This document shows positions 22,647-34,906 of a DNA stretch of 64,000 bases, piece after piece (within the stretch, counting starts at the first letter, position 1; each line of letters begins with the position of its first letter). Source of the stretch: Rhabditoides inermis (taxonomy: Eukaryota; Nematoda; Chromadorea; Rhabditida; Rhabditidae); the NCBI GenBank assembly GCA_963966185.1, contig CAWZYM010000027.1, forward strand, positions 77,501 to 141,500, read 5' to 3'. The position numbers and the translations under genes were made by a program. The notes below the pieces were generated by a model, which worked only from the letters and a program-made list of their open reading frames with translations, was not told the origin of the DNA and searched no databases.

Positions 22647-23232
22647 TATAGGGTATCCCCCCGGTTCACGGTACGGCAACCATCTCGCCGCATATTTTTC
22701 AGACATCATTTCGCCGCATTTAGCCGCTCTATCGGCCCGAGCGATACCATTCGACCGCGCAATACGCGCGCTTGGCGGTCTGATTTTAGGGAAATGAGGG
22801 TAATTTGCAAGTCTAATAAAGCAGAGTTTTTCATCTTCTAGAGCTTATAATTTCTTTCGGAATTAATGAATCTTCACAGAAATTCAACTCCGGCTGCATG
22901 ACAGTATTCTCTAGAGAACTGTTTTTTCCGAATTCGGAATTTCGATTTTGTTATATTGATATCGCTCGAAAAACTCCTTTTTTCAGTTCCTTATAAAAGG
23001 GAAATCTAGAAAACTTTATAACTCTCTTCAAAATGGTGCTACAGCTTCCAGTTTTCGAAGGAGGGTGCCCCGATGGTGTCTCTAGAGGACTGTTTTTCAA
23101 CATTGTGCATTTTCTTTGGTTTTTACAGTATTTCGGGCAAGAAACTTGCAAAGGCGCTTGATTTGCATGAAATTCTCGTTTTTTCGCCTTCGTCCGACCG
23201 ATCGACGACCGTGAAAATGGGGGATACCCTAT
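22647..23232. mobile_element. MITE with 26-bp terminal inverted repeats, TA target site
   Basis: The left end TATAGGGTATCCCCC... and the reverse complement of the right end agree over 26 bp with three mismatches, continuing into TTCACGGT on both sides. The flanks allow a TA duplication (TA|TAGGG...CCCTA|TA), as for Tc1/mariner-type elements. The 586-bp interior is AT-rich, shows no transposase-like reading frame and repeats the word AGAGRACTGTTTTT twice (about 22914 and 23084). It lies upstream of both the GTPase gene (minus) and the unknown membrane-protein gene (plus), so it may carry regulatory sites. Confidence 0.85.
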
Positions 23233-23704
23233 AATTCAGAATAGAATCATAGATATTAACGATATTGCTGCAAGCTCAAACTTACAGAAGAAGCAGAACG
23301 AATTGGTTTCGCGTGATGTTTCCAAGAGTCGCGTGATGTTTCCAGTATCCGTGAGGTTATCGACTTTTGAAAACCATGAAATGAACGTAGATGTCTGGAG
23401 ATGGTTCACACGAACCCCTTCCCCCCGCATAGGTGCTTCTGTCATTTTCTCTCACATGATCCCACTAGGTCAGTCGAATCTATCGATCTATCCGCCTATT
23501 TTATTAGAAGTCTCATTAAAAAAGTAAGTCTCTTCGAAAATACCTTCGATATGGTTTTCGAAAATGTTTTCGAAACGACTCCGACACCAAATTCTTGCCC
23601 TCGAAAATGGTTGGCTGTTTCATAGCCGTTTAGAAGACGTTTCGAAGGGAAGTACATTGGATCTCAATCAGGATAAAGTCTCAAGAAATCGTCTTTTTCC
23701 AGGC
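23233..23704 (+). other. Upstream region of the membrane-protein gene
   Basis: About 470 bp between the MITE and the first ATG. It contains repeated TTCGAAAA-type words (23535-23575), no recognised gene, and ends in the possible trans-splice acceptor TTTTTCCAG at 23694-23702. Confidence 0.4.
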
Positions 23705-24682
23705 ATGCTGGATATCCTGCTGCCACTGTTGTCACTGCTACATCATACGCTTTCAGTTCTCGTCGGTGTAGGTACGGCCTCCCCCCTCTCTCTCTCTCTC
23801 TCTCTGCCTCTCTCTGCCTCTCTCTCCTCTCTCTCTCTCTATCTCCCCCCTCCCTCTCTCCCCCCTTCCTCTAGGCCTCCTGTGCTCACTGGCGTACTGT
23901 GGTGCGGCGGCGTTGGAGGCGGATGAGAAGGTTGGAGTGCGGGGGGAGTGTAGTTGTGGGAGGAGGCAGGGCGCCCCCCTGCCAGTGGAGACTCGCTCGC
24001 CACTAGCTGCCGCCCATCCCCGCTCCCCTCCACACATACCCCTCTCACGCATCATACGCGCGCGCAAACGACGCACGCAAAGAATGCGCAAGCAGCAGCC
24101 GCTTGTACAAGTGAGTCTTTAATCGATAATTAATCGATAACTGATTAGGACTACCACACGCAGCCGGTGCCACTTGCCAGCGACGATGTCTCGCATGATA
24201 AGCGATCCACCGACAAGGCATCCACCGAGAAGCAGACAGACAAACAGACCCTCGACAAGCGAACCTCCTTCATCTTCGGACCTGCCAACCCGCTGGTATG
24301 ATAGTCACCGGGTAACTGCTGATTACCGTAATCTATTCAGCCGCCCCGACCGGAGGCGGAATCTGTTACACCGGAGAGATCGAAAGTGAAGCCGAAATCT
24401 GCCGAGTCCAAGTCCAAGTCGCGAGAGAACAAAAGTGGAGAGGAGAGATCGAAAGAGGGTTGGAAGGAGAAGGAGGGAGAGAAGAAGAGCGACGAGAAGG
24501 GGGATTCGAAGGAGGGCGCGAAGGAAGAGAAGAGGAGGGGGAGGGAGAGGCGGGAGGAGAAGAGTGGAGACAGACGAAAGACGAGCGAGCTGCTCAAGAA
24601 AGGGAAGGACGACTCGGATTGGGAGTCGACTACGAACACCACTAACACCACGGCTGGCACGTCCGTCTCCCATCTGGAATAG
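23705..24682 (+). CDS. Small membrane-anchored protein, K/E-rich tail, unknown
   Basis: Not recognised. Exons: 23705-23771, 23875-23930, 23970-24110, 24164-24295, 24341-24682; 245 aa, phases consistent. The N-terminus is strongly hydrophobic (LDILLPLLSLLHHTLSVLVG then LLCSLAYCGAAAL, about 2-38) and could be one or two TM helices or a signal anchor. The rest is soluble: a basic Pro/Arg segment (RIIRARKRRTQRMRKQQ), a Lys/Thr/Asp segment with SFIFGPANPL, and a last exon of about 110 residues dominated by Lys, Glu and Ser. A strong acceptor (TTTTTCCAG) sits two bases before the chosen ATG, as expected for a trans-spliced first exon, but an upstream coding exon in phase 1 is not excluded. Codon structure across five exons supports a real gene. 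Confidence 0.6.
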
Positions 24683-25345
24683 ATCGAGACACCCACACTC
24701 ATCACTTACATCCATCAACAATACATAAACAGATTCTATGCGTTAATGTCGGTTTGGTATAAACATTGGAAACATTGACGATTACATCAGAATCGCGTTT
24801 GTGCTCCGATTCTCAGAGAATATCGACGTGCGATCTGATCTTTTTTTGTTTTTAATATGAACAAAAAACATGCACATACATCATCCTTCTTTTTTTGTTG
24901 TTGAAAACTACACGCTGTCAGCCAGGCATAGTAAACGCAGTTCACCAGAGACGCCAACCGAAACAATGTTCCATAGCTGCTTGATCTGAATCTGTATCTG
25001 CCCTGTTTCATATTCGGTTTTATCGTAATAAATGTCAACTTTTTTGTAAAAATTGCAACTCATATAGTGAATAACAATCCGTTTATTACGCCGTTGGAAT
25101 TGTATACAACAATTATTAGCAGAGAACGCGACAGGAGAAAGAAACACACACTCAATAAACACAGAAAGAAAGAAATGTAAGGAAAGGCGGAGACATAAAA
25201 GGCCTCTTCTCACTTGTACCGGGCAAATGCGCGATTATTAAATTGCACTTCGAAAACATCAAACTTCTCCAAGTAAAGCTGCTAATATAGCATTACATAT
25301 ACAAACAAATATCACATGTGGTGAGAGAAAAGGGAGGGACACATT
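24683..25345. other. Gap between convergent genes
   Basis: About 660 bp between the stops of the unknown membrane-protein gene (plus) and the ETS gene (minus), AT-rich and presumably two 3'UTRs. No coding sequence is supported. Confidence 0.45.
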
Positions 25346-25553
25346 CTACATTTCCGTCTTCTGCACACCCACGCACTCAGCTATGGGCGGGGCGTGTGGT
25401 GGCGGGGCGAGCGAGGCGGGGCTGTCGGGCCCATCGAAGGCTTCCGAGCCGGCAGAGTCGGCGCCGGAGTCGAAGGGAGAAGACTGCTCGGTCAGCTTCC
25501 CGCCTCCACTAGTCTCCGAAGAAGAGTCGAACGGAGACGACTGTAAGATAGCA

Positions 25554-25651
<98 letters not shown>

Positions 25652-25972
25652 AGGCTGCGCGTCTTTGGGCAGGTCTACGAACTGGTACACGAGTCTCTGT
25701 CCGTCCACTTTCTGCAGAATGCCGCGCTGGTAGTAGTACCTGCAACACTCCACAATAATCGGCGCGTCTCATCAGCTGGTCCGCTATTCGGTGGTCCACG
25801 CCCATAAACAAGCCGTCCGAATGACGTCATTCGGACGTCCCCCTTACAATACCTCCCCTACTCACCTGAGTGCCCTGCCCATGGTCTCATAGTTCATGCC
25901 CGGCTTGTTCTTGTGCGCGCCCCACAAACGACTCACCGCCTTCGAATCGACCAACTGCAACCAGACACAGTG

Positions 25973-26003
<31 letters not shown>

Positions 26004-26535
26004 AGAGGGGGAGAGAGAGAGAGGGAGAGAAAGAGATTGCCAGCCTGACCTTGAATATGCCCTTCTCGTGGTCAAGCCACTTGATGAACTTGGGGCAGAA
26101 CTCCTTGTTCTGGAGGAGCTGAAGCAGGAACTCCCACAGGTACGTCACCTGCCCGCCCGAACCGCACGTGTTGACTGCAAGACAAGAACCATCAGCTCTC
26201 TCTCTCTCTCTCTCTGTCCCACTCTCCCCTCTCTCCCCCCTCTCTCTCTCTCCACTCTCCCTCTCCCCCACTCACTGTCTCTGCTGGCGCGCTTCCGTGC
26301 CTGTAGATGGGGCGGGGGAGCCACCGCAGGCTCACTTAAATGCGCAATGTTACAGTATGTTCGTGGACAAAACCATCATCGAATCGGAAAGAGAATCTCA
26401 CCTGAACCTCCTGGCCTCGAATATGTAGGGCGGGATGCTGAAGTGACCAGGCGGGAACAGAGGGTCGTTGAACAGCGACGCCGACTGCGCATTCTGAAAC
26501 GCATTCCATCTCTTCTCCCCCCCTCTCTCTCTCTC

Positions 26536-26580
<45 letters not shown>

Positions 26581-29500
26581 CCTGCCCACCTGCATGGGTG
26601 CAGCTGCATGGAGGGGGTTGGGGAAGGGCAGTGGGAGGCGGGGCGCCAGAAGACCCAGTGGCTGGCCGAGACTCGACTGCGGAGCGGACAGACCCACTGC
26701 AACAATCACAAACATCATCCGTCATCTAAAGTCCTCTCCTATTCTCCAGGAGCACGACTTGTGCGCATGCACCTTGTATACGTTGTGGTAAACAATTTAC
26801 GAGATCTGCATCATGTTTGATGACTAGGGCATCGATCAGGGATTGCTTTCGCATATTCCAAATTGCGTCGTTTGCGCGCGAACGGTGGAAAACCGCCATG
26901 GCGCGCGAATGGTGCGGGGCGATTTGAATTGGAGAATCGGTGGGAACTTTAACATGATTTCATATTTCCACAGCGGAACATCTGCTTGCACTGCTGCAAT
27001 ACACCCAAAGAGTGAGTGCACCAGTGAGTGCACCAGAGTGAGTGCACCAGTATACTCTTGCCTCTTGTCTGACCGTTGTGTTGTGGTAGGAGTGTGAGTG
27101 GCTGTGGGGCGGGCAGGGGCAGATGGGGCAGTGGCTGGTTGATGGGCAGAGGGGGCAGGGACGCGTGCAGCGGAGGCAGCGGCCCGCCAGAAGACACGGC
27201 AGGGTGCAGCAGCGCCGCCGACAGCCAAGGATTCAGAAGGCGCGCGTCTGAAACAACGTCAAGTTGTAATTATAAGCCTCCCACGAGTAGCTGAGGTATC
27301 AGCACCTTAGCAGAAGTGTCTTTTCTTTTCAAATGATTTCAACACATTCACGCAGTACAGCACATTTTACCCGTCAAAACAGTGTTCTTCCTCTCATAAT
27401 GGCTCTCTTCCACAATAGGCGCACGTCTCTGTGTCACGCCGTGAACCCCATACGCAACATCCGTCGATCACCCATCCTCCCGACCATCCCTGTGTGTTCA
27501 GCCGGACCGCCACTGACCACTCCCCCCCCTCCATCCTACTCTCCCCCTCCCAAAAACCCACGTATGTCCAGTCGTCTCACGCGCACGATTCCCTCACTCC
27601 CCCTCTCTCCCACCCTCCCGCACTATCTCCATCCCTCTCTCCCTCTACCCCTCTCCTCCCACCACACTCTCTCCTCACCCTCTCTCCCTGTTGACTTTTC
27701 ACCCCGGAGGCGTCCCCGCCTGCGGACACTGTGCAAACAGTCTCCACAATGAGAGTGTACTGTAAGTGTACGATTCGAGGAGCAGCGTGGAGAGAAGCAG
27801 AGTGGTTTGCTTCAGGGTGCGGGGCAGAGACGCAGAGAAACACACACGAGCGGACCCCTAGGGTCATGGGTAGGAAGATGCGGCGGAGAGTTGTCCCCTT
27901 CGAAACCTCCCATTCACTCTCCTCTCTTGAAAAAAACCCGCCGACTCGCATAAACCCGGTCTAATCGCCTCCGGTCAGAGTGCAAATGATGCGTGGTGTG
28001 GTTTCGCATGGATAGTGTCGAGTGGTGTGGAGCGAGTGTGCAACACCGCATAATCCGCACTTCACATTCAGTCAGTGGGCGTCCGCCCCCGGAGGATGTG
28101 ATCCGGAGGATGCGTGTCCCTCCCGGATACGATTCCCCAAACCTGCTTCACTCACTCACTCCCTCACCCATTGCCATACACTATCATCATCCCTCGGACA
28201 GTCCAAGTTCACCCATCACATTCAGGGATATGCGAGATCCTCTCTCCCACTCCCGGGACTTCCTTCACGTATAAATCACAACAATCCCATATTACACGCC
28301 TAGACAGTCGGCGGGTGGAGATCAGAGAGAGTGAGAGTGACGAGAGAGTGCTGCGGAGGCGGAGAGTCGCCCGACGCGAGAGCGACGGTCCTTCGACACG
28401 CGTGATGAGATACGCACAAGTCGTGTGTTTGCGTGTCAAATCATCCCAAATTCCGTTTCGATCCCGGAAAGAGAGATAGTGTGGCGGGAGAGGAGAGAGC
28501 AGACAGCAGAGGGTGTACCATCCGATATGCAAATGCAGACAGATGATCCACGTCCGCTTCCCCACAGTACAGTACCCCCGTGAACCCGGATTGCCCTGAG
28601 GGCATTGGGCGAGAGACCGCCCTCACTCACGCCTATCATCTCACCACACACAAATCTCGCTCCTCACACTTTCGCCCTCAACTTGAAACGAGTTTCCCGC
28701 GTGGAGGGAGAGAGAGAGTGGGGAGAGTGTGTGATGGAAGGAGGGCGCAGACAGAGAGAGGCGATGAAAAGACACCTCGATGAGGGCGCTAAACGACGAT
28801 CGGCGCATCCGGAAGGTCGTGATCCCGTCGCATAGCCAGAGGGCGAGAGGGAGAGAAAAGGGGAGAGAGTGTGCAGGGTGGAGAGGGCGCCAGACAGGCA
28901 CGCGAAACTCGAACTGTGCACAGGAGAGAAGAGAGTAGCCACACTCACTTCATCACACTCAAACCACTTTCTTTCCAGACACGGAGCGATACAAGTGAAA
29001 CAAAAAGAAACACAAGTTCTAGTAATCATTTGGTCTAATAAACCCTACCGTATACATCTTGAATACCGTATCCCTCACACCCACCATTCAGCCACGGCCA
29101 CATGAACATATTCTGAGGGTTGTTGCCAGCAGTCGTTGCCGAAGCAGAAGCCGGCACGGCGGCAGCACTGCTCACGTTAGCCTGCCAATCAATATCAATC
29201 GATACCCAATCAGTGACACAATCCATACCTCGTGGGTGGTCTCTGGTTTGACGAAGGCGGTGGGGAGGGGGGCGGCAGCGGCAGGAGCGTGGTCCATGGA
29301 CTCGCCAGCCTCGTGGCCCTCGCTCTCCCTCAATCAATCGATAATCAGCCAATCACTCGATCAGACGACGTACTCGTCGAGCCCGCAGCCAGAATCCGGG
29401 CTGGCCGACGCTTCTCCCATCTTGCGCTGTTCAAGTAGGCGCTGCAGCAGGTGCAACGACTGCTCCAACTGCACGGACGAACACGGCTGCAAGGGGACCA

Positions 29501-30035
29501 TCAGGAGGGAGAGGGAAGGGAACGGACCATGCGAGTAGATGCACGAGTAGTGGGTACGAGGCAGCGAGTGTGGAATGATACAAGCACAGAGCGAGGCAAC
29601 AACGCCGGATCGGCACGTACAGCACACATCGGCTGTCTGTCGCGCCGCCCGCACAACACCACAGTCTCGCCGGCCGGCCAGACAGACACACTCGCTCATT
29701 ATGCAAATCACACCTAATTGGCGATATCGATCCGCGCGGTCGCGCCATTCTCGCAATCAGTGCGGCGCGCGACAGTTGACAAGAGAGGAGTGGAAAGAAG
29801 AGGGGAGCGGGTAGGGCGCGCGGCATTGATGGGAGAGGAGAAGAGACAGTGCTGAGGTGCTGACTGCTGACCTGTTCGTTGACGAGGCTGGTGGCTGACC
29901 AGAGTGCGGCCGGCGCCGACGTGCGACGACCGTCCGGATACTTCGGAGTCGGACGCTCCAACCTCAACACACACTCTTAGAAAATCGGATCACAGTAGAA
30001 CATCGAATAGTTACTTACTTTATATCGGGCTGCAT
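25346..30035 (-). CDS. ETS-domain transcription factor, ELF subfamily
   Basis: Nuclear DNA-binding protein recognising GGAA cores. Thirteen exons (minus): 30019-30035, 29872-29962, 29374-29486, 29229-29328, 29049-29181, 27074-27247, 26590-26696, 26402-26493, 26276-26334, 26050-26174, 25866-25954, 25652-25739, 25346-25540; 460 aa, all phases agree. The winged-helix ETS domain spans about residues 306-391: [40 protein letters not shown], recognition helix [20 protein letters not shown], then [23 protein letters not shown] and the [14 protein letters not shown] wing point to ELF1/E74-like factors. A short basic run ARKRASRD precedes the domain. The N-terminal half is Pro/Ala/Leu-rich, a possible activation region. 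The first exon is uncertain: an upstream in-frame segment exists, so the true start may be further out. Intron 25541-25651 is almost pure (CT)n. Confidence 0.93.
25558..25649. repeat. (TC)n microsatellite in ETS intron
   Basis: About 46 uninterrupted TC units, one of the longest perfect arrays in the window. It fills most of the 111-bp intron directly after the ETS-domain exon. Confidence 0.97.
27248..29048 (-). other. Large intron of the ETS gene
   Basis: An intron of 1.8 kb, by far the longest in this gene. The plus strand is C-rich (about 27500-27700 and 28620-28700) and the frames seen there on both strands have no protein-like composition. A nested gene or enhancers could sit here, but I find nothing to support a specific call. 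Confidence 0.5.
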
Positions 30036-30483
30036 GACAACGACAGTGTCTCTGGCTTCATCTAAACAGTCGACGCGCATCCTCGCAGATTCCAGCATCC
30101 AATGAACGCCCACGCACCACGCACGCTTTCTCGCTGATGATCAGCTGATCAATAGATATCAGCTGTTCTCCGTGGAGGTCAGGGTTCGCGGGACGGCGGC
30201 TGGGCTATACAGTGCGAGCCGCTTCCCGTTCCCTCTCACACGTATTTCCACACTCTCTGTCTCTGCGCGCTCTCCTCGCTCGGCGCGCTGTCTCGCGCGG
30301 TCAGCCCCGCCCATCGCCTGAGGGCGTGAGCCGCCCGTCGCCCGCGCCCTCTCCGTCTGCCACGCTCTCTCGCTCCTCTCCGTCCGCCTAGAACTCCCGT
30401 GTGAAGCAGCGCATCCAGTCGTCCCTTCCTGCCACCACCACACAAGAACCGAGCAGCACAGGACGAGTGAATACCTGAACACT
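30036..30483. promoter_or_regulatory. Upstream region of the ETS gene
   Basis: About 450 bp between the ETS start and the AASDH stop (both minus). The part from 30220 to 30400 is GC-rich and may be promoter or 5'UTR of the ETS gene. A GATCAGCTGATC palindrome (about 30140-30151) contains an E-box core. Confidence 0.35.
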
Positions 30484-32019
30484 TCATGCAAACACCCCCT
30501 CCCCTCCCCCTACCTGACCACACGTGGGCCGGCGGTATCCCTTGACACGGATGCGGTCAGCCAGCTCGCACTCCAGAAGACGACCGTCAGTCGACTGGAC
30601 GAACATGCTGTAGAGAGTGGAGTGAGTGATTGATATCGTCAATCCACTCACTCTACACCACTCGTTTCGGAGAACACTGGCGGGTGGACGAATGAGCATC
30701 CTAGCAGACGAGTGCTCCACAGGGGAACGATGCGGCAAGACGACACTACAACTCATCATTCTTCATCATTCTAACCCGCCCTACTTCGGAAGCTGAAGAT
30801 CATTCCTCTCTGAGTGAGGAGCATGTACCGTTGTCCTTCTCCTCCTCCTCCTCCTCCTCCTTCTCCCTCACTCTGCACCGGAACAGTGCATATCGATGCG
30901 AACACTGGCTCATCCACACTACATCCGCACACCTAAATGTGACTGCTTACTTGTTTCTTTGCACTTCTTCTTCTCTCTGCTAGAGAGTGAGAGAGCGCAG
31001 AGAAGCATACACTCGTTTCGACCTCTGAAAAGCTGAGTCAACTGCGCGAGTGCTGAACGATACGTGAGCGGTGCGTGAACAAACACACAACACAAATCGC
31101 CGCGCTCTCGCGTCGCGCGCCCTCCTCGAACCGCGCGCTCTCTCGCCGGCTCTCTCTCTCTCGCTCTCTCACTTGGCGGACCTTCAGCCTCGGGGTGAGC
31201 AAACGCGGCGGGGGGAGAGAAGGGAAGGGGAACGGGAACACGCCACATGGTGTACGCACACATCGACTGTCACGCAATCCATGCAACTCATAGTGCGAGT
31301 ACAGTCTCTCCCCCCTCCTCTCCCTGCTTCCCACCTCCTCTCCCGTGTCGACTCGCAGCACGGCTAGCCTGCCAGTCACCGATGCCACCAGCACCCTGTG
31401 TCCATCCAAGAGGGGAGCCGCGAACACTGCCGCCCCCGCACTCCTTCGCCACTTCACCACACCCGTACACTGAAACGTATCACTACTCTCACCACCTACC
31501 GTACCCCCACATCTCACACCACATATGTTTCAAGCATAAACTCCTCCCTCTCTCCCTATTCTCTTTTGAGAGCCGCCGCCACTGCGGTAAACCTCTTCGC
31601 GTCACGAAAAAAAGACACGCGCCAAAAACCTACCGTAAACCACCGCAGAGTGAGAACAATAAACTGCCAGCAAATCGGTTCTAGTGTTACAAAACTGAAA
31701 CGTGAGGCGGGTGGGAGAGGGGCGATGGAGAAGTGTAATGATGTGGACACCTCTTCGTACCGTATCCATCCGGATGACACTGCCATCCAGGCAGGCGAGC
31801 ACTAGTGTCCCTCCTCCGTGTGTGAGCTGAGGAGTGGAGGGACAACTGCCCGGCAGACAACTGCTCCACACAACGCGCAACTCCTCAAAACACATTGCAC
31901 ATTAAACTACCATATCCCAATGCACTGTACCTCGTCCAGCCTAACAATCCTCGGAGTATAGTCGACAATGAGAAGGTGAGAGTCCAACCAAACAGGCTCC
32001 GTCTTAACGATGACAACTG

Positions 32020-32065
<46 letters not shown>

Positions 32066-33357
32066 GTGCACCTTGATCTGTTCTGCTGCTTTCCACGAGT
32101 ATAGTATGCCTCCATCTTGCGCATCCATCACATACACATTCCCACTCCTCGTTCCTACAGCCACTCTCCTCCCGTCTCCATCCACTGCCAATCGGCCCTC
32201 CACTCTCCCATCCACACACTCCCTCCATAGCACGGACGCTCGCCCCGCCCCCGTAGCCACGCCCACCACCTTACCAGAGTGAGACGCGGCCAGCACCGTA
32301 TAGCCAATAGAGGTTCTACAAAAAAAGTTAGATCTTCATCCACATGTAATAGCTCGTACCTAACCACCACGGGCGTTCCATCGATGCACTTTCGCATGTC
32401 GCACGCCCACTCCTCCGTCCACTCCTCCAGACGCCGCATCGAGGAGACGACGCTGTCCGGAACAATGCCCTGCTGCTTGTGTGGGTCCTCCTCCTCCTCC
32501 TTCTCCATCCTGTCGGCGACTTCTCGGATGGGTGTGCATCCATCGAGCATCTCCCTCATCCACCGCGCATCTCCCGCCGCGTAGCTCAGCTCGGCAGCCC
32601 GCATCGAGTCGATTCCTGTGATAGTATTGTTGCAACAGATTCCTACTGTGCATCTCACCATAATCCCTGAACGTCGCCCTTCCCACAGTCTCTTTGTGTA
32701 TTCCGAGTCTGGCGGCAGCCTTCCAGAACTTCTCCACCCTCGAATCCCCTCCCTCCTCGTCCAGCAGAGAACGGAGACGGGCGCGGTCGACCTTGCCTGA
32801 ACACAACATGACGACATCCTTCCACTTCCCAACTCACCGTTCCTATTCACAGGCATCTGCTCCACTCTCACGACCTTCGCAGGTCTGGTGGGCAGGCCAT
32901 CCATCACTCTGACCACCAGCCCCTCCTCCGCCCCCTCCCGAATGGAGATGAACATGACGAGGAACTCCCCTCGCATCGCAAAGTGACACGCGGCGACGTG
33001 CTGGTGGGAGGCTGCTGCGTGTGCGAGTGAGTGTAGGGAGACGCGGCGTCCGCGTATCTTGACCTGCTCGTCCCTCCTTTCCACGATGCGCAGTCTCCCT
33101 TCCACTTCCTCCACCACATCACCCGTCTGATGCTCGCCGGGAGGAGAGAACTCCTGCAACGATATACATACAAACACTATTGTCATCATTACACCTACTG
33201 ATACTCATAGTCGCTGTCATTCAATATAAACCCCTGACAGACCTTATGATAGTCGACACAGCACTGTCTCCGGCCTCCAATCACCAGCTCATCCCCGCAC
33301 ACTCGAAGAGTCGTCGACTGGAGAGCACGACCCACTCCCACCAAGCATGCACTGCAA

Positions 33358-33393
<36 letters not shown>

Positions 33394-34561
33394 CCTCTCT
33401 CTCTCCCACCCACCCCCTCTCCACCCTCTCGATACTCGCCCAGCACGACACCTCCGTCACTCCATATACGTTGTACACTCGAACGTCGTCGGTGATGCGA
33501 TGCTGAAACACGAATGAGATGTGAATGTTTCCCTCATGAAACCTTGTTGATCCACTCCAACGGGAAGTGTTCTCCTCCCACGAGAAGCGAGCGGAGTGGG
33601 CTGTCCCCAGCCAGCAACCACGACAACTGGTCGTCTGACAGAAGGTGCAGGACAGCTGGAGTCGTCTGCCACACAGACACACACTCACTCGAGAGGACAG
33701 AACACAGCGAGGAGACACGCTGTCTGAATGGAAGAATGGAGAAGGGAATGGAGACTGGGCCGGAGAGTGGAAAGAAGAGAGGGAGAGAGGAAGAGAAGAG
33801 AGAGACGGAGAGAGGAAGAGTGGAGAGAGACCTGTAGAGATCGGGTGTGATGACGAGTCGGCATCCGGCAGTGGCAGCCAGAAGGAGCTCCACCATGCAC
33901 GGATCGAAGTGGAACGAGGTGGAGAGCAGCACGCAGTCAGATGGGGACAAGGACAGCTCCTCACTACAAGCGGACCATCTCTCTCCCTCTCCCAGCCACC
34001 CTCACCGGAAGTCGTCGACATTGGGTATGATGGCTGTCCACGGAACCCCCACCACCTTCGGTCGCCCAGTCGTCCCCGAAGTGCGCATCGTGTACGCCAG
34101 ACGAGTTCTGAACGAAATAACACACGAATCCTTGCATATTCACTAGTAACGATTTTGTCACCATATCTAACAATTGTAATTGACTCACCCCCTCTGCTCC
34201 ATCCACTCCAGCCATCGCTCGTCAGTGCAGTTGCACTCTGTCCGCTCCACTCTCACTCCATCTTTCCCTTCCTCGACTAACCACTCCCCAACCACGTCCG
34301 CAGACGCGCAGTCGCTAGAAACACATTTCTACGTAAACAAGTAAACAACTCACAAGTTCTCTTCGATCAGCACGTTCGCTCCCAGCTCCCAAAGCCTGCA
34401 ATCAGTGACGTCATAGAAAGTGACGTCATCTTAACTCACGCCAACACAGTGACGACGAGCTCGGCGGATCGAGGAAGAGCGACCGCCACCGAGCGCCAAC
34501 GGGTAGATGCGCAGCGGGAGAGGAACTGGAGATAGGGATAAGAGAAGGAGGGGAGGGGAGT

Positions 34562-34639
<78 letters not shown>

Positions 34640-34759
34640 AAGAGATTCTACCTGCTTGCACTCGTCTATCCTCCTCCTCGTCTCCTCTTCATCCCACTCC
34701 ACCCTCTCCCCGCACTCTCGCACTTCCACCAATCCAAACCCACCAGCCGTCACGAACAT
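30484..34759 (-). CDS. AASDH: AASDH-like adenylation / carrier / PQQ-propeller enzyme
   Basis: Homologue of AASDH (ACSF4), which activates a small amino acid (beta-alanine in mammals) as adenylate and loads it on a carrier domain. Twenty exons (minus): 34652-34759, 34440-34525, 34354-34395, 34189-34314, 34006-34107, 33832-33963, 33543-33723, 33414-33502, 33243-33351, 32838-33153, 32659-32796, 32360-32615, 32072-32315, 31931-32002, 31761-31883, 31335-31469, 31173-31188, 30951-31024, 30879-30904, 30484-30607; 832 aa. Motifs: A3 TMRTSGTTGRPK (about 125-137), A5 YNVYGVTEVSCWAS, A8 RDEQVKIRGRRV, carrier serine in GIDSMRA (S480), then beta-propeller strands such as LLDGHRVLVASVTGRLAVL and ALFRMFVQSTDGRLLECEL. 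The N-terminal part before A3 is short for an adenylation domain. Two microexons (16 and 26 nt) were placed by phase. The C-terminal end after PTCGQ is uncertain. Compared with human AASDH (about 1,100 aa) it is compact. Confidence 0.9.
34565..34637. repeat. (TA)n microsatellite in AASDH intron 1
   Basis: About 36 TA units just downstream of the donor that follows the first AASDH exon. It is the second long TA array of the window. Confidence 0.95.
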
Positions 34760-34906
34760 ACTTGAAAATATGAAATACAAAAGCTCACAATATTTTCGTA
34801 GATATTGCACGGTTTCTAACCAAAATACTAAAACCACAAAGACGACATTCAATAAGAAAACAGTTTATCGGACAACAAAATAACAACATAAAACAAGAAT
34901 CGCTGC

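Noticed and set aside
25870..26820. Plus-strand ORF of 316 aa across the ETS-domain exons
   Set aside because: It runs through several exons and introns of a clear ETS gene on the other strand and contains CT-repeat translations.
27013..27050. CRISPR-like repeat array
   Set aside because: The units are contiguous without spacers and the DNA is eukaryotic.
31071..31367. Plus-strand coding gene in the AASDH 3' region
   Set aside because: Arg/Ser-rich frame over known minus-strand exons and a CT-rich intron, without acceptor or donor support.
33243..34123. Single-exon 280-aa minus-strand protein
   Set aside because: It reads out of frame through AASDH exons and introns. The conserved adenylation motifs lie in the spliced model.
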